The translations under genes and the position numbers were made by a program. The notes beneath the pieces were generated by a model, which searched no databases, was not told where the DNA came from, and was given only the letters and a program-made list of their open reading frames with translations. Of a stretch of DNA of 64,000 nt, positions 1-10,000 are shown in pieces; the stretch's first letter is position 1, and each line of letters begins with the position of its first letter. Origin of the DNA: Sorangium cellulosum. GTDB lineage: Bacteria; Myxococcota_A; Polyangia; Polyangiales; Polyangiaceae. The stretch lies in assembly GCA_020720045.1 (NCBI GenBank), contig DYPH01000007.1:22213-86212 (forward strand), given 5' to 3'.

Positions 1-231
1 TCGGCCGGCTCGGGCGTCCCCCAGGGGCTCACCTATGAGCATCTTGTTCGACTGATTCAGGAAGCGGGGCGCGTACCGGTCGAGCGCGATACCTTCTATA
101 ACGTCGTCAAAGACTTCCCGAAGGCATCGGTCGGGGAAGCGGCATTCAAGGTACGCGACCGGAACGCGAAGAAGCACCTTGCCGTCGTCGAACCGGTTCG
201 CAGCCTTGGTGGAAAGGAGATCGCGGGATGA
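1..231 (+). CDS. mqnE: Aminofutalosine synthase MqnE, C-terminal part (5' end outside window)
   Basis: The frame is open from the window edge to a TGA at 229-231 and gives about 76 residues, including GLTYEHLVRLIQEAGRVPVE and RDTFYNVV. This resembles the extreme C-terminus of the radical SAM aminofutalosine synthase MqnE. The enzyme joins the MqnA product to SAM in the futalosine route to menaquinone. The radical SAM core is outside the window, so identity rests on the tail and on the next gene. The stop overlaps the start of the mqnA-mqnC fusion (ATGA), which indicates one operon with translational coupling. The last 35 or so residues look like a lineage-specific extension. Confidence 0.75.
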   Translation, partial: SAGSGVPQGLTYEHLVRLIQEAGRVPVERDTFYNVVKDFPKASVGEAAFKVRDRNAKKHLAVVEPVRSLGGKEIAG

Positions 232-2153
232 GCGCCGAAAAGCAGGATCAACTCCGCGTTGCCGGCGTCCGCTACCTCAACGCTCGCCCCCTTTGGGAAG
301 ACCTGAAGAGCGATCCGCGCATCGCGCTGTCGCTTGAAATTCCTCGAGAAGTTCAGCGCCGGCTCGCCGAAGACGAGGCCGACGTCGCGCTGATGCCGGT
401 GGCCGGTGCAGCGACGCTTGGGGACGTATTTTTCGTCCCAAACATGGCCATCGCGGCCCGCGGGCCGGTGCAGAGCGTCCTCCTCGTGTCCGAGGTGCCG
501 CTGGAAAAGCTTGAAGAAGTCGCTCTCGATCTCTCAAGCCGCACCTCCGTGGTGCTTGCCAAGTTGCTCCTCGCGCACAGGAATATCCGCGTTCGCTTCA
601 CCGACCTCGACCCGACCACCGCCCGCACCCCCCAGGAAATGCGCGAGGCGGTCGCCCCGGTCGTCCGAGGGACGCGTGGCGCGGTCATCATCGGCGACCC
701 GGCGCTCGCGATCGCCGACGCGTTCCCGTATCGCCTCGACCTCGCCGAAGCCTGGCAGGAATGGAAGGGACTCCCCTTCGTATTCGCTGCATGGTGCACG
801 CGAAATCCGAATTTCGCGGCGAGCGATGTCGCCCGTCTCCAGGCGGCGAAGACGGCCGGTCTCGTGCTGCGCGATGCGCTCGCCGAAGAGCACGCTGCCG
901 CCCACAGCCTCTCGCCGGCGATCCTCGGACGCTACCTTCACGAGAGCATTCGCTACGATCTCGGAGATGCAGAAGTTCAAGGATTAACAGCGTTTTTTGA
1001 CGAGGCTTACCGCGCGGGGCTCCTCCCGAAGACCGAAGTGCGCTTCACGGCGCCGCCGGAGAACCGGCAGCCGCACCTGCCGCCGCCCTTGGACACGCTG
1101 CTCGCACGCGCCGCCGCGGGCGAACGCCTTTCCGTCGCCGAAGGGGAGCGCCTCCTCGCGGAGGCATCGCTCTTTGAGCTCGGCCTCGCCGCCGATGAAG
1201 TTCGGAAGCGCAAGCACCCGCACGGCGTCGTGACCTACATCGTCGACCGGAATGTCAATTACACCAACGTCTGCACAACGAGCTGTCGTTTCTGCGCCTT
1301 CTATCGGCCGGTGGGGCACCCGGAGGGGTACGTTCTTTCCCGAGAAGTCCTCGGGCAAAAGTTGCAGGAAGTCGTCGACGCCGTCGGCGTTCAGATCCTT
1401 CTCCAGGGGGGCTTGAATCCTGAATTGCCGCTGATCTGGTATGAGGATCTCTTCCGCTGGATGAAGGCGGAGTACAAACTCGGACTCCACGCACTTTCGC
1501 CGGAGGAAATTATCCATATCTCCGAACTTGAGAATATTTCTACCGCGGAAGTCCTCGAACGCCTTCACGCCGCAGGCCTCGACTCGGTCCCTGGGGGGGG
1601 CGCCGAGATTCTCGTCGATCGCGTACGTCGCCGGATTGCCAAGACAAAGTGCTCAAGCGAGGCGTGGCTCGGCGTCATGCGTACCGCCCATCGCATGGGC
1701 CTCCGCTCATCGGCGACGATGATGTACGGCACGACAGAAACGGCTCGTGAGCGCGTTCTGCACCTCGCCAAAATCCGCGATCTTCAGGATGAAACCGGTG
1801 GCTTTACCGCCTTCTTCTGCTGGGACTTCCAGTATGAGAATGGCGTTCGCATCGAGCCCGGCGACACGGGCACTCACCTCTACCTGCGTCAGCAAGCGCT
1901 CGCGCGGTTGATGCTCGACAACGTCGATCATATCGGCGCGAGCTGGGTCACCCAAGGGCCCGACGTCGGGCAGGTCGCCCTCCGCTTCGGCGCCGACGAC
2001 TTTGGCTCTGTCATGTTTGAAGAGAACGTTGTCTCCTCGGCAGGTACCACCTTCGGCATCAACGCCGCCGGCATGGAGACGCGTATCCGCGAGGCCGGCT
2101 TCAAATCGGCCCGTCGGAACGTCCGCTACGACTGGCTGACGCCGCCCCTCTAA
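228..2153 (+). CDS. mqnA-mqnC: Fusion protein: chorismate dehydratase MqnA + cyclic dehypoxanthinyl futalosine synthase MqnC
   Basis: This 641-residue protein joins two steps of the futalosine menaquinone pathway. Residues about 8-275 match MqnA, which dehydrates chorismate to 3-[(1-carboxyvinyl)oxy]benzoate: RVAGVRYLNARPLW, ADVALMPV and the SSRTSVVLAKLLL strand are visible. After a short linker, residues about 310-641 match MqnC: DRNVNYTNVC runs into the radical SAM cluster CTTSCRFCAF (CxxxCxxC), followed by LLQGGLNPEL, GGGAEILVDRVR and WVTQGPDVGQVALRFGADDF. These MqnC signatures separate it from MqnE, whose end lies just upstream. Both domains look complete, with no frameshift between them. 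The next gene starts a few bases after the stop, so the protein sits in the middle of a menaquinone operon. Confidence 0.92.
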   Translation: MSAEKQDQLRVAGVRYLNARPLWEDLKSDPRIALSLEIPREVQRRLAEDEADVALMPVAGAATLGDVFFVPNMAIAARGPVQSVLLVSEVPLEKLEEVALDLSSRTSVVLAKLLLAHRNIRVRFTDLDPTTARTPQEMREAVAPVVRGTRGAVIIGDPALAIADAFPYRLDLAEAWQEWKGLPFVFAAWCTRNPNFAASDVARLQAAKTAGLVLRDALAEEHAAAHSLSPAILGRYLHESIRYDLGDAEVQGLTAFFDEAYRAGLLPKTEVRFTAPPENRQPHLPPPLDTLLARAAAGERLSVAEGERLLAEASLFELGLAADEVRKRKHPHGVVTYIVDRNVNYTNVCTTSCRFCAFYRPVGHPEGYVLSREVLGQKLQEVVDAVGVQILLQGGLNPELPLIWYEDLFRWMKAEYKLGLHALSPEEIIHISELENISTAEVLERLHAAGLDSVPGGGAEILVDRVRRRIAKTKCSSEAWLGVMRTAHRMGLRSSATMMYGTTETARERVLHLAKIRDLQDETGGFTAFFCWDFQYENGVRIEPGDTGTHLYLRQQALARLMLDNVDHIGASWVTQGPDVGQVALRFGADDFGSVMFEENVVSSAGTTFGINAAGMETRIREAGFKSARRNVRYDWLTPPL

Positions 2154-2158
2154 GCGTG

Positions 2159-3391
2159 ATGACGATGCAGCGTTTCCGCGCCCCTTTCCTCTTTGATGGC
2201 ACGCGCCTCCGTCAGGATGTTGCGGTTGTCCTGGACGCGGAGGGGCGCGTCGTTTTTGTCGGTGACGACTCTCAACGCTTTGAATCTGTTCCGGAGATTG
2301 CCCTTCCGCCGGGGGCGCTCGTCTTGCCCGGCCTGGTGAACGCGCACACGCACGTCGAACTTTCTGCCCAGGCAGGGACGCTTCCGCGGGCGCTTCAAAC
2401 GACGCGAGAGGGGGCCGATGAATCGGCATTTCTCCGCTGGGCCGGTGCCCTTGTCGCCGCGCGGCCGTCCTTCGATGCGGATGCGCGCGCGGCGGGGCGC
2501 ACCGCGGCGGCACAGGCGCTCGTCCGGTTTGGGACCGTGCTGGTTGGCGATGTGACCAACGAAGCCTCGACGGTCCCCTGCCTGCAGGCGGCCGGTATCG
2601 AAGGGTGTATCTTCCACGAAGTCTTCGGCTGGAACGCCACGCGCCTCGATGCCTCGCTGGCGACGATCGCTGCGGAAATGCCCGAAAAGAAAGCGGAATG
2701 TGCGGCCGCCGGCTTCAGATACGCGCCAGTTCCGCACACGCCGTACACCACCGCTCCGGAGGCGATTGCGCGTCTTCGTGCCCTCGCCGGCGACTCCATC
2801 GGTGCCATTCACTTTTTGGAGCATGCCGCCGAGCGACGCGCCCTCGAAGGTGGGGAGGGGGCGGCAGCTGCCTGGCTCGAATCGCTCGGACTGACGGACC
2901 TCCCGTGGCCCAAGCAGCCAGCGGTCGATTATGCGGCCGCGCTCGGCCTTCTCGATGGCAAGACGCTCCTCGTCCACCTCACTGTCGCCCGGAGTGACGA
3001 GCTCTCCCGCATCGCCGCTGCCGGAAATCCGGTCGTCCTTTGCCCGCGAAGTAACCTGTTTATTCTCGGTTTTTTGCCCGACCTCCCTGCCGTCCTCGCC
3101 GCGGGTGCCCCCCTCGCGCTAGGCACCGACAGCTGGGCGTCCAACGACGATCTCGACGTCCTCGGCGAGGTTGCCGCCCTCGCAGCGGCCTATCCGGCGG
3201 TCCCGCTCGAAACCTTGTATACTGCAGCGACGTGGGGGGGCGCCCGCGCCCTCGGTTTTCCTGACCGCTCGCATTTTTCGGTCGGAGCCCGCCCGCGTCC
3301 GTTTGCGGTCCCCCTCCCGCCGACGACCGATCCCCTACGAACGCTCCTCGCCCACCGCCATTTGCCGCGCTCGCCGCTCGGATCTTCATGA
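2159..3391 (+). CDS. mqnX: Amidohydrolase, probable aminodeoxyfutalosine deaminase
   Basis: This protein of about 410 residues belongs to the cytosine-deaminase/SAH-deaminase branch of the metal-dependent amidohydrolases. The metal ligands are visible: HTH in LVNAHTHVELS, the His-Glu region IHFLEHAAERRALEGGEG, a later His in LLVHLTVARSDE, and the Asp of LALGTDSWASNDDLDVL. In organisms using the aminofutalosine branch, an enzyme of this family deaminates 6-amino-6-deoxyfutalosine. Its place between mqnA-mqnC and a prenyltransferase supports that role, but substrate assignment is inference. ATG at 2159 is chosen over GTG at 2156, directly before it. The stop overlaps the next start (ATGA). Confidence 0.75.
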   Translation: MTMQRFRAPFLFDGTRLRQDVAVVLDAEGRVVFVGDDSQRFESVPEIALPPGALVLPGLVNAHTHVELSAQAGTLPRALQTTREGADESAFLRWAGALVAARPSFDADARAAGRTAAAQALVRFGTVLVGDVTNEASTVPCLQAAGIEGCIFHEVFGWNATRLDASLATIAAEMPEKKAECAAAGFRYAPVPHTPYTTAPEAIARLRALAGDSIGAIHFLEHAAERRALEGGEGAAAAWLESLGLTDLPWPKQPAVDYAAALGLLDGKTLLVHLTVARSDELSRIAAAGNPVVLCPRSNLFILGFLPDLPAVLAAGAPLALGTDSWASNDDLDVLGEVAALAAAYPAVPLETLYTAATWGGARALGFPDRSHFSVGARPRPFAVPLPPTTDPLRTLLAHRHLPRSPLGSS

Positions 3392-4302
3392 CCTCCCCGA
3401 CCCCTATGGACGCCCCCGCCGCGACTGGAATCGCCGGAAAGCTTAAGGCTTACGGTGATTTGGTTGCATTCTCCCACACGATTTTCGCCATGCCCTTCGC
3501 CGGGAGCGCCGTCATCATGGCGCTCCGCGAGAAGCACGTGCCGCTCACCATCGCCCGCGGCGTTGCGATGCTGGTCTGCATGGTCGCCGCTCGGACGGCG
3601 GCGATGGCCTTCAATCGCTGGGCCGACCGCGACATCGACGCCGACAATCCGCGAACGAAGCTCCGCCCCATCCAGGCGGGGCGCGTAAAGCCGAACGAAG
3701 CCTTCGCGCTTGTCGTGCTCTCATCGGCCATTTTTCTCGGAGCGGCGTCGACGCTCGGCTTCTGGCCGGCGGTGCTCTCGTTGCCGGTTCTCGGGGTACT
3801 TCTCGGATATTCCTATGCAAAACGTTTCACACCCTGGGCGCATGCCTGGCTCGGTGTGGCACTCGCACTTGCGCCTGGTGGTGCGTGGCTCGGTATGGGG
3901 GCCGAACCAAACGCTGGGATTATTACATTGATGGTCGGCGTCGTGACGTGGCTCTTCGGCTTTGACGTCCTCTATTCTCTTCAGGATGAAGCCTTTGATC
4001 GTGCGCGCGGACTGCGCTCGGTCCCCGCACGCTTCGGGACGAAGGGGGCGCTCTGGCTCTCGGGGATCGCCCACATGATCACGGCGGCGTGCTTCCTCGG
4101 GACGGGAGTCCTCCTCCATCGCGGGCCGGCCTTTTTCGTCGGCGCGATCGGCGCGACCGCCTGCCTCGCCTACGAACATTGGCTCGTCGGACCGGGCCGG
4201 CTCGACAAGATCGACAAGGCTTTTTTCGATATGAATGCCTACGTCGGCGTCGCATTCTTTAGCTGCACCCTCGCGGACCACTTCCTCACGAAGGCGGTTT
4301 GA
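3388..4302 (+). CDS. mqnP: UbiA-family prenyltransferase, probable menaquinone branch (MqnP type)
   Basis: This polytopic membrane protein of 304 residues has the two Asp-rich motifs of UbiA prenyltransferases: NRWADRDIDADNPRT near residue 75 and DVLYSLQDEAFDRARG near residue 195. These bind the Mg-polyprenyl diphosphate. About eight hydrophobic segments are visible. UbiA enzymes attach a polyprenyl chain to an aromatic acid. As the last gene of a futalosine operon it most likely prenylates the naphthoate product before decarboxylation and methylation, which is inference from context. The ATG overlaps the preceding stop by ATGA. No clear terminator follows, and the next gene converges from the other strand 7 bases away. 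Confidence 0.85.
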   Translation: MTSPTPMDAPAATGIAGKLKAYGDLVAFSHTIFAMPFAGSAVIMALREKHVPLTIARGVAMLVCMVAARTAAMAFNRWADRDIDADNPRTKLRPIQAGRVKPNEAFALVVLSSAIFLGAASTLGFWPAVLSLPVLGVLLGYSYAKRFTPWAHAWLGVALALAPGGAWLGMGAEPNAGIITLMVGVVTWLFGFDVLYSLQDEAFDRARGLRSVPARFGTKGALWLSGIAHMITAACFLGTGVLLHRGPAFFVGAIGATACLAYEHWLVGPGRLDKIDKAFFDMNAYVGVAFFSCTLADHFLTKAV

Positions 4303-4309
4303 TTCGTGT

Positions 4310-4750
4310 CTAGCGGAGGTCAGGAAAACGCACGTCGCCGGGCACCCCCAGGCCGACGGGGCCGAAGCCGGTGCCGCGGAGCGGGTTGTGCCAGAGGACC
4401 TTCCCTTCGAGACTTACACAGAATACCTCGCCGGAACCGCCAAAGATCAAACGCTCGGCGACGAGGAGCACGTTGTCCGGCGCGATACTCGCCGGGTTCT
4501 TGACTCGCTGGTGAACAATTCCCGTTCGTGCATTTACAAACAGGACATGATCGGCGTTCGCGTAGATCACAGATCCGTGGTGAAGCAGGAAACGACCAGA
4601 AAATGCCCCATCATCGCGGCTCCAGAGCACCGCCCCCGTTTCCGGGGAGAGGGCGTGGAGGTTCCGGTGCACCGTGACGATGATTGGATGGGCTTCCGCA
4701 TCGCGGTACGGGGATCGGGAGGGCGGGGCGTTCTCGTTCTCCAGGGCCAT
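4310..4750 (-). CDS. PQQ-like beta-propeller repeat protein (short)
   Basis: This 146-residue protein contains repeats of the PQQ/BamB-like propeller: HRNLHALSPETGAVLWSRDDG, then ADHVLFVNARTGIVHQR, then EVFCVSLEGKVLWHN. Each is a blade of the form 'read value, compare, W at the end'. Usual family members have seven or eight blades in about 400 residues, so this is only two to three blades. An in-frame stop a few codons upstream of the ATG rules out an easy extension. There is no signal peptide. It may be a truncated remnant or a small stand-alone module. It converges on mqnP and diverges from the lipoprotein at 4807. Confidence 0.6.
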   Translation of the reverse strand: MALENENAPPSRSPYRDAEAHPIIVTVHRNLHALSPETGAVLWSRDDGAFSGRFLLHHGSVIYANADHVLFVNARTGIVHQRVKNPASIAPDNVLLVAERLIFGGSGEVFCVSLEGKVLWHNPLRGTGFGPVGLGVPGDVRFPDLR

Positions 4751-4806
4751 CGGGCCGGTCTACCAGGTCTGTTGTCCCCTTCAGGCACGTAGTAGGGTCC
4801 CGAACA

Positions 4807-6168
4807 ATGCTCGTCTGTTCGCCGAAATGGCTCGGTTCTTCGATCGCGGTTTTGCTTGCAGGATACATGGTTGTAGCCTGCAAGGAGAAGAAGGACGAGA
4901 AGCCCGACGCCGCCCCGAAAGAGACCAACCCGACAGTCCTCGCCTTGCTCGGCGTCGACAGCGGCGTGAAGCAGGAGCGCGACGCAGGTTCTGAAAAAGA
5001 CGCAGGAATTGGAGCAGCCGCCGTCGTGGCAACGGTCGCTGAGACCGACGCGAAATGCCCGCTCGTGTACGGCCCCGTCGAAGTTGCCGTCCGCGGGCCG
5101 GGCGCCCTCGTCGTTCACGGACTCGATCGCACCGACATCCTCGTCCACGAGGCGGGCGAGCCGCGGATGGTGCCAATTCTCCACGGGCCAAAAGCAAAAG
5201 CCGAGGCGCCTCGGGCGTTTGTCAGTGTGAGCTACCCCCCGTGCGCGGCGGCTGGCGAGGACGTCTACTGCGCGGCACCGGGCGGAAATCTCCAGCGACG
5301 CACGACGGGGCAGCCGGGAACATTTTTGGTTTCCGACGAACACTTGAAGGGTACACGCTTTTCCGCAGCGCCGCTCGGCGCAGGCTCCGTCGTCGCTTGG
5401 CTCGAACAGCATCGCTCCGCCGAAGGGGCGAACGTGCAGCAAGCCTGGGTTCGCTACGGAGACGGGCCGCTTACCCGCCTCTCGGAAGACGGCGCAGGGG
5501 CGACCTCGATCTCGCTGATTTCCGTGCCCGGCGGTGGCGACGCCAAGGGGAAGGAGAGCAAGAAAGTCCTTGCGGTATACATCGATTCGCGAACGTCGAT
5601 GACGCCGGTCCACGGACGCTGGCTCTCAGACGACCGCGGCCGGCTCGTTCTCGGGAAGGACGAAGTCGTATTTGTAGGGAGTCCACCGGAACGAAATACA
5701 GCCATTGTTGCGGCGGCGCTTACCGGCGCGAAACCGGGTGAGCGTCGTGGTTTTGCGCTCCTGCCGATTTCGAAAGATGTGAGCAATTTTGGGCTCGGGG
5801 TTGTCCCCGTTCTCGACCCGCCAAAGGTAGATTCGGTCCCGATTTGGTCCGACTATCCGAACGGGCTGGATCCTGCACCAATCGCGGTTGCCACCGCGAC
5901 CGATGCAAAAGCCGAAAATGTGTATCTTGCACGTGTTCGCCCGGAGACTGCCGCGTCTGATTCTCCCCGCGTCCTCGAACTCGCTTCCCTCGATCGAACG
6001 GGCGTGGTCACCTCACTCGGCCTCCTCGACCGCGGCCACCCCATCGATGACCTCGCCATCGCGACCGAACAGGTGAAGGACACGACGTTTGTAAGCGTGC
6101 TCTACGGGGACGCCACCCACGGCTTCTTCCAGAGAAGGGCCTGCAAGAACCGCCCGGCAGCCAAGTAA
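4807..6168 (+). CDS. Predicted lipoprotein of unknown function
   Basis: The 453-residue product starts MLVCSPKWLGSSIAVLLAGY, followed by a lipobox-like VVAC at about residue 23, so it is likely lipidated and exported. A charged, Asp/Lys-rich linker follows. The body has repeated beta-strand-like segments (for example LVVHGLDRTDILVHEAGEPR and LYGDATHGFFQRRAC), which suggests a propeller or beta-rich fold, but I recognise no family. The frame is open further upstream to 4684, but the signal peptide fixes the start at 4807. It stands alone between divergent and co-directional neighbours. Confidence 0.8.
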   Translation: MLVCSPKWLGSSIAVLLAGYMVVACKEKKDEKPDAAPKETNPTVLALLGVDSGVKQERDAGSEKDAGIGAAAVVATVAETDAKCPLVYGPVEVAVRGPGALVVHGLDRTDILVHEAGEPRMVPILHGPKAKAEAPRAFVSVSYPPCAAAGEDVYCAAPGGNLQRRTTGQPGTFLVSDEHLKGTRFSAAPLGAGSVVAWLEQHRSAEGANVQQAWVRYGDGPLTRLSEDGAGATSISLISVPGGGDAKGKESKKVLAVYIDSRTSMTPVHGRWLSDDRGRLVLGKDEVVFVGSPPERNTAIVAAALTGAKPGERRGFALLPISKDVSNFGLGVVPVLDPPKVDSVPIWSDYPNGLDPAPIAVATATDAKAENVYLARVRPETAASDSPRVLELASLDRTGVVTSLGLLDRGHPIDDLAIATEQVKDTTFVSVLYGDATHGFFQRRACKNRPAAK

Positions 6169-6231
6169 ATTCCGAGGAAACCGCGACCGCAGATGGTGCA
6201 GGCGCTCGCCGGCCGTGGTAGCCGAAGCGCC

Positions 6232-6963
6232 ATGAGCGAGGACCTTTCCGCCACGCGCGCCTACTACGACGATTTCGCCCAGGGCTACGAAGACCGCCGC
6301 CGGCCGAACGACCCCCACGGCTACCACGCGCTCCTCGACGACCTCGAAATCGAGCTCGTCGAGCGCTACGGCCGCGGCAAGCGCGTCCTCGAAGCGGGCT
6401 GTGGGACTGGTCTAATTCTTGAGAAAATTCGAGGCTTTGCCTCGGAGGCAAAGGGGATTGACCTGTCGCCGGGTATGCTCACCAAGGCCCGCGCACGGGG
6501 CCTCGACGTCGTCGAAGGGAGCGTTACCAACCTCCCCTACGCGGACGCCTCTTTCGATGTCACAGTGAGCTTTAAGGTGCTCGCCCATGTCCCAGACATT
6601 GGCAAAGCGCTCGCCGAAATGGTGCGTGTCACTGTACCGGGAGGGGTCGTCTTGGCGGAGTTTTACAATCCGCTTTCCCTTCGTGCGCTCGCCAAGAAAT
6701 ACGGCCCCGCCGGCAAAATCTCAGCGTCTCAGACGGAAGCCGCCGTCTACACGCGCTTTGATGCCCCCTGGGAACTACCAAAGATTCTTCCGCCGAATGT
6801 GAAGATTGAAGGCGCACGCGGTGTGCGTATTGTCACCCCAGCGGCGCAGGCGATGGGGATCCCGCTCGTCGGTACCTTCTTGAAGAAGGCCGAGCGGCGC
6901 CTCGCAGACACCAAGGCCTCGATTTTCGGCGGTTTCTACGTGGCGATCTTGCGCAAGGGCTGA
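6232..6963 (+). CDS. Class I SAM-dependent methyltransferase
   Basis: This 243-residue protein has a Methyltransf_11/UbiE-like fold. The SAM-binding motif VLEAGCGTGLILEKI lies near residue 48, the acidic KGIDLSPGMLTKARARG follows, then VVEGSVTNLPYADASFDVTV (post-II) and PGGVVLAEFYNPLSL (motif III). The start at MSEDLSATRAYYDDFAQGYE is chosen because methyltransferases of this type begin with such a helix; an upstream in-frame ATG at 6193 is less likely. It lies 3 kb from the menaquinone operon, so a role in demethylmenaquinone methylation is conceivable, but it lacks strong UbiE signatures. The substrate is unknown. Confidence 0.85.
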   Translation: MSEDLSATRAYYDDFAQGYEDRRRPNDPHGYHALLDDLEIELVERYGRGKRVLEAGCGTGLILEKIRGFASEAKGIDLSPGMLTKARARGLDVVEGSVTNLPYADASFDVTVSFKVLAHVPDIGKALAEMVRVTVPGGVVLAEFYNPLSLRALAKKYGPAGKISASQTEAAVYTRFDAPWELPKILPPNVKIEGARGVRIVTPAAQAMGIPLVGTFLKKAERRLADTKASIFGGFYVAILRKG

Positions 6964-7026
6964 GCCTCTCGAAAATCGGCGCGCCGAGGCGGCGGGAATG
7001 CCGCGGCCGGCGGAAAGAAGGCTAGA

Positions 7027-10000
7027 GTGCGCCGCTGCATGCGTACCTTCCTCCGCGCGTCGAAATACGTCGTTCTTTTTGGGGCTTTTGGCATTTCGAG
7101 CTGGCTCGCGCTGAGGATGCGCGGTGACGGCCTCTGGAACGGCCTCCAGACGGCAAATGCCGCGAATACCAAGGCGGCAGAGCCCTACGACCTCAAGCAG
7201 GTCAAGGTCGCCCACGAGGTTCTGAAGACCATCAAGGATCGCTACGTCGATCCGAAGCGCGTCCGGCCTCGGGAAATGCTGCTTTCCGCCCTCGACTTCG
7301 TCCAGCGCGACGTCGCCCAGGTGATCGTCACCCACGAGGAAAACGCGCCGACGGTCAAAGTCCGCGTCGATACGCAAGAGCGCGAATTCCGTGTTGATAA
7401 CGTCCTCGGCCCCTGGGACGTCGAGGCGCGACTGCGGGAGATCTTCGCGTTCGTCCAGGATGGGCTCCGTGGGACCGAGGTCGACCTCCGCGAGGTCGAA
7501 TACGCCGCCTGCAACGGCATGCTTCACACGCTCGATCCGCACAGCGTGCTCCTCTCGCCGGACGCTTACAAAGAGATGAGCACGTCGACGAGCGGCCAGT
7601 TTGGCGGGCTCGGCATCGTTATTTCGATCCGCGACGGCCAGCTCACCGTGATGAATCCCATGCCGGGCACACCGGCGGGGCGCGCCGGCATCAAGAAATA
7701 CGACCGCATCACGATGATCGACAACGAGTCGACGCTCAATATGGGCTTGAGCGAGGCGGTCAATCATCTTCGTGCCGTTCCCGGGACCAAAGTCAAAATC
7801 ATGATCCATCGCGACGGCGATGGTGGTTGGCAGGGATCCAAGCCCTTCGAACTCGTTCGCGAGGTGATCAAGGTTCAGTCGGTGGAGCACAAGCTCCTCG
7901 ACGGAAACGTCGGTTATGTTCGTTTGAAGCAGTTCACGGCAACGACAACTTCCGACATGGAAGCGGCGCTCGCCGATATGAAGCGTGGTGGCGACCTGAA
8001 AGGGCTCGTGCTCGACCTTCGCGGAAATCCCGGAGGTCTCCTCGACCAGGCGGCCAAAGTTGTCGACAAGTTCGTCGAAAAGGGGCCGATTGTCGCGACG
8101 GTAGGAAATCCGAGCGAAGGTCGCGAAGAGAAGACCGCGAAGGTCGAAGGGACCGAGCCGAATTACCCGATTGTGTTGCTCGTTTCGGGGAACTCGGCTT
8201 CCGCAAGTGAGATCGTCGCTGGCGCCCTCAAGAATCACGATCGCGCCGTGATCGTTGGCGAGACGACCTTCGGCAAGGGGAGCGTCCAGCTTATCTTTTC
8301 GGAATTCCCCGATAAAGCGGCGCTTAAGCTCACCATCGCCCAGTATTTGACGGAGCCCGGCGACATCTCCATTCAGGGGACCGGCGTCACCCCGGACATC
8401 GAGCTCGATCCGATGACCGCCGATACCCAGGAGATGGACCTGTCTGTCGACACGGGCGGCATCCGCGAGCGCGACCTGTCGCGGAGCTTGCAGAATGCAC
8501 GTATTCGCGAGGGGCAGAAGCCGCTGGAGATGGTGCGCTACAGCCTTACCTCGAAGGAGCGCCAGGACTTGCGCGAGCGCGGCGGGGACCCCGACGACGG
8601 CGTCGCTCTCGACTTTCCGATTCGCTTCGCGCGCGATCTCGCCTCCAAGATTCCGATGGGGACGCGGTCCGACCAGCTCCGCGCCGCGAAGCCGATTGTC
8701 GAAAAGGTGCGTGCGGAGGAAGTCGCGAAGGTTGGGGCCGAGCTCGGAAAGCTTGGCATCGATTGGGCCGACGCACCGGCCGACGCCGCAGCGGCGCCGG
8801 TCCCCGTGGAGGTGAAGCTCGAAACCGACGCGGCGAACAACGAAGTCGCCGCCGGCGAGCCGCTCGTTCTCAAAGCGACCATCACCAACAAGGGGGCGGT
8901 TCCGCTCTTCCGCGTGAGTGGCGTCACGAAGAGCGACAATGCCTATTTCGAGAACAAAGAACTCGTCATTGGTAAGCTTGAACCGGGCAAGAGCAAGACC
9001 GTTTCCATTCCGCTCGGTTACTGCGAAACGCAGGGGTACAAAGCCGGGTCTTCCCAGCCGCTGCCGAAGGACGCGCCCCGCGTCTGCCACCTCCCGAAGG
9101 ATATGGTCTCCCGCGCCGACTGGATCTCCGTCGCCTTCGACGAGGCGAAGGGGCGCATCAAGGGGGATTCCCGGGTTCAGATCACTGTAAAGGGTCAGGA
9201 TCGCCCGCAATTCGCCTACACCTATCAGCTCGCCGAAGAGAAGAAGGGGAACGGCGACGGCAAGCCGCAACCGGGGGAAACCTTCGCGATGTACCTCGTC
9301 GTGAAGAACGTCGGCAAAGGGAAGGCGACGGCCGGTCAGGCGAGCGTTCGAAATCTCTCCGGGGACGGGCTCCTCCTTCACGAAGGCCGCTTTGATGTCG
9401 CGCTGAATCCTGGCGAATCGAAGAAGCTGAAGTTTACGTTTGATATTAACAAGCCGCCGGCGGGCGACGACGAAGTGAAGCTCGAATTGACGCTCGCCGA
9501 TCGCGACCTCCGCGAGACCGTCGTCGAAAAGGTTCGGATGCCGATTTCGGCACCTATCGCCGTCGCGAGTGGGGGCGGCTCCAAGAAGGCGGGCGGCGCA
9601 GGCGCGACGCTTCTTGAGGCACCGGAGGCGGGGGCGCGCAGTTTTGCACGTCTCCCCAGCGGCACCGCAGCGACGGTCCTCGGGACCGCCGGCGAGTTTA
9701 CGAAGCTTGCTCTCGGCGACGGTCGCTTTGCCTTCGCCAAGACGGCCGAGCTTGAGGCCGGAGGCGCACCAACCCCGACGGTCGCCTTTGACGACGTCTT
9801 CGGTCACAGCCCGCCGTCGATCGAGATCGCCGCACCGCCCCTCGCTGTCCGTGACAGCCACTTCCTCTTGAAGGGGAGTGCCGAGGATACGGCGCGGATC
9901 CTCGACGGCTACATCTTCGTCGGCTCCAAGAAGGTTTTCTACCAATCGAATCGGAACGGCGCGAATCCGAAGAAAATGGACTTCTCGGCCGATCTCCCCC

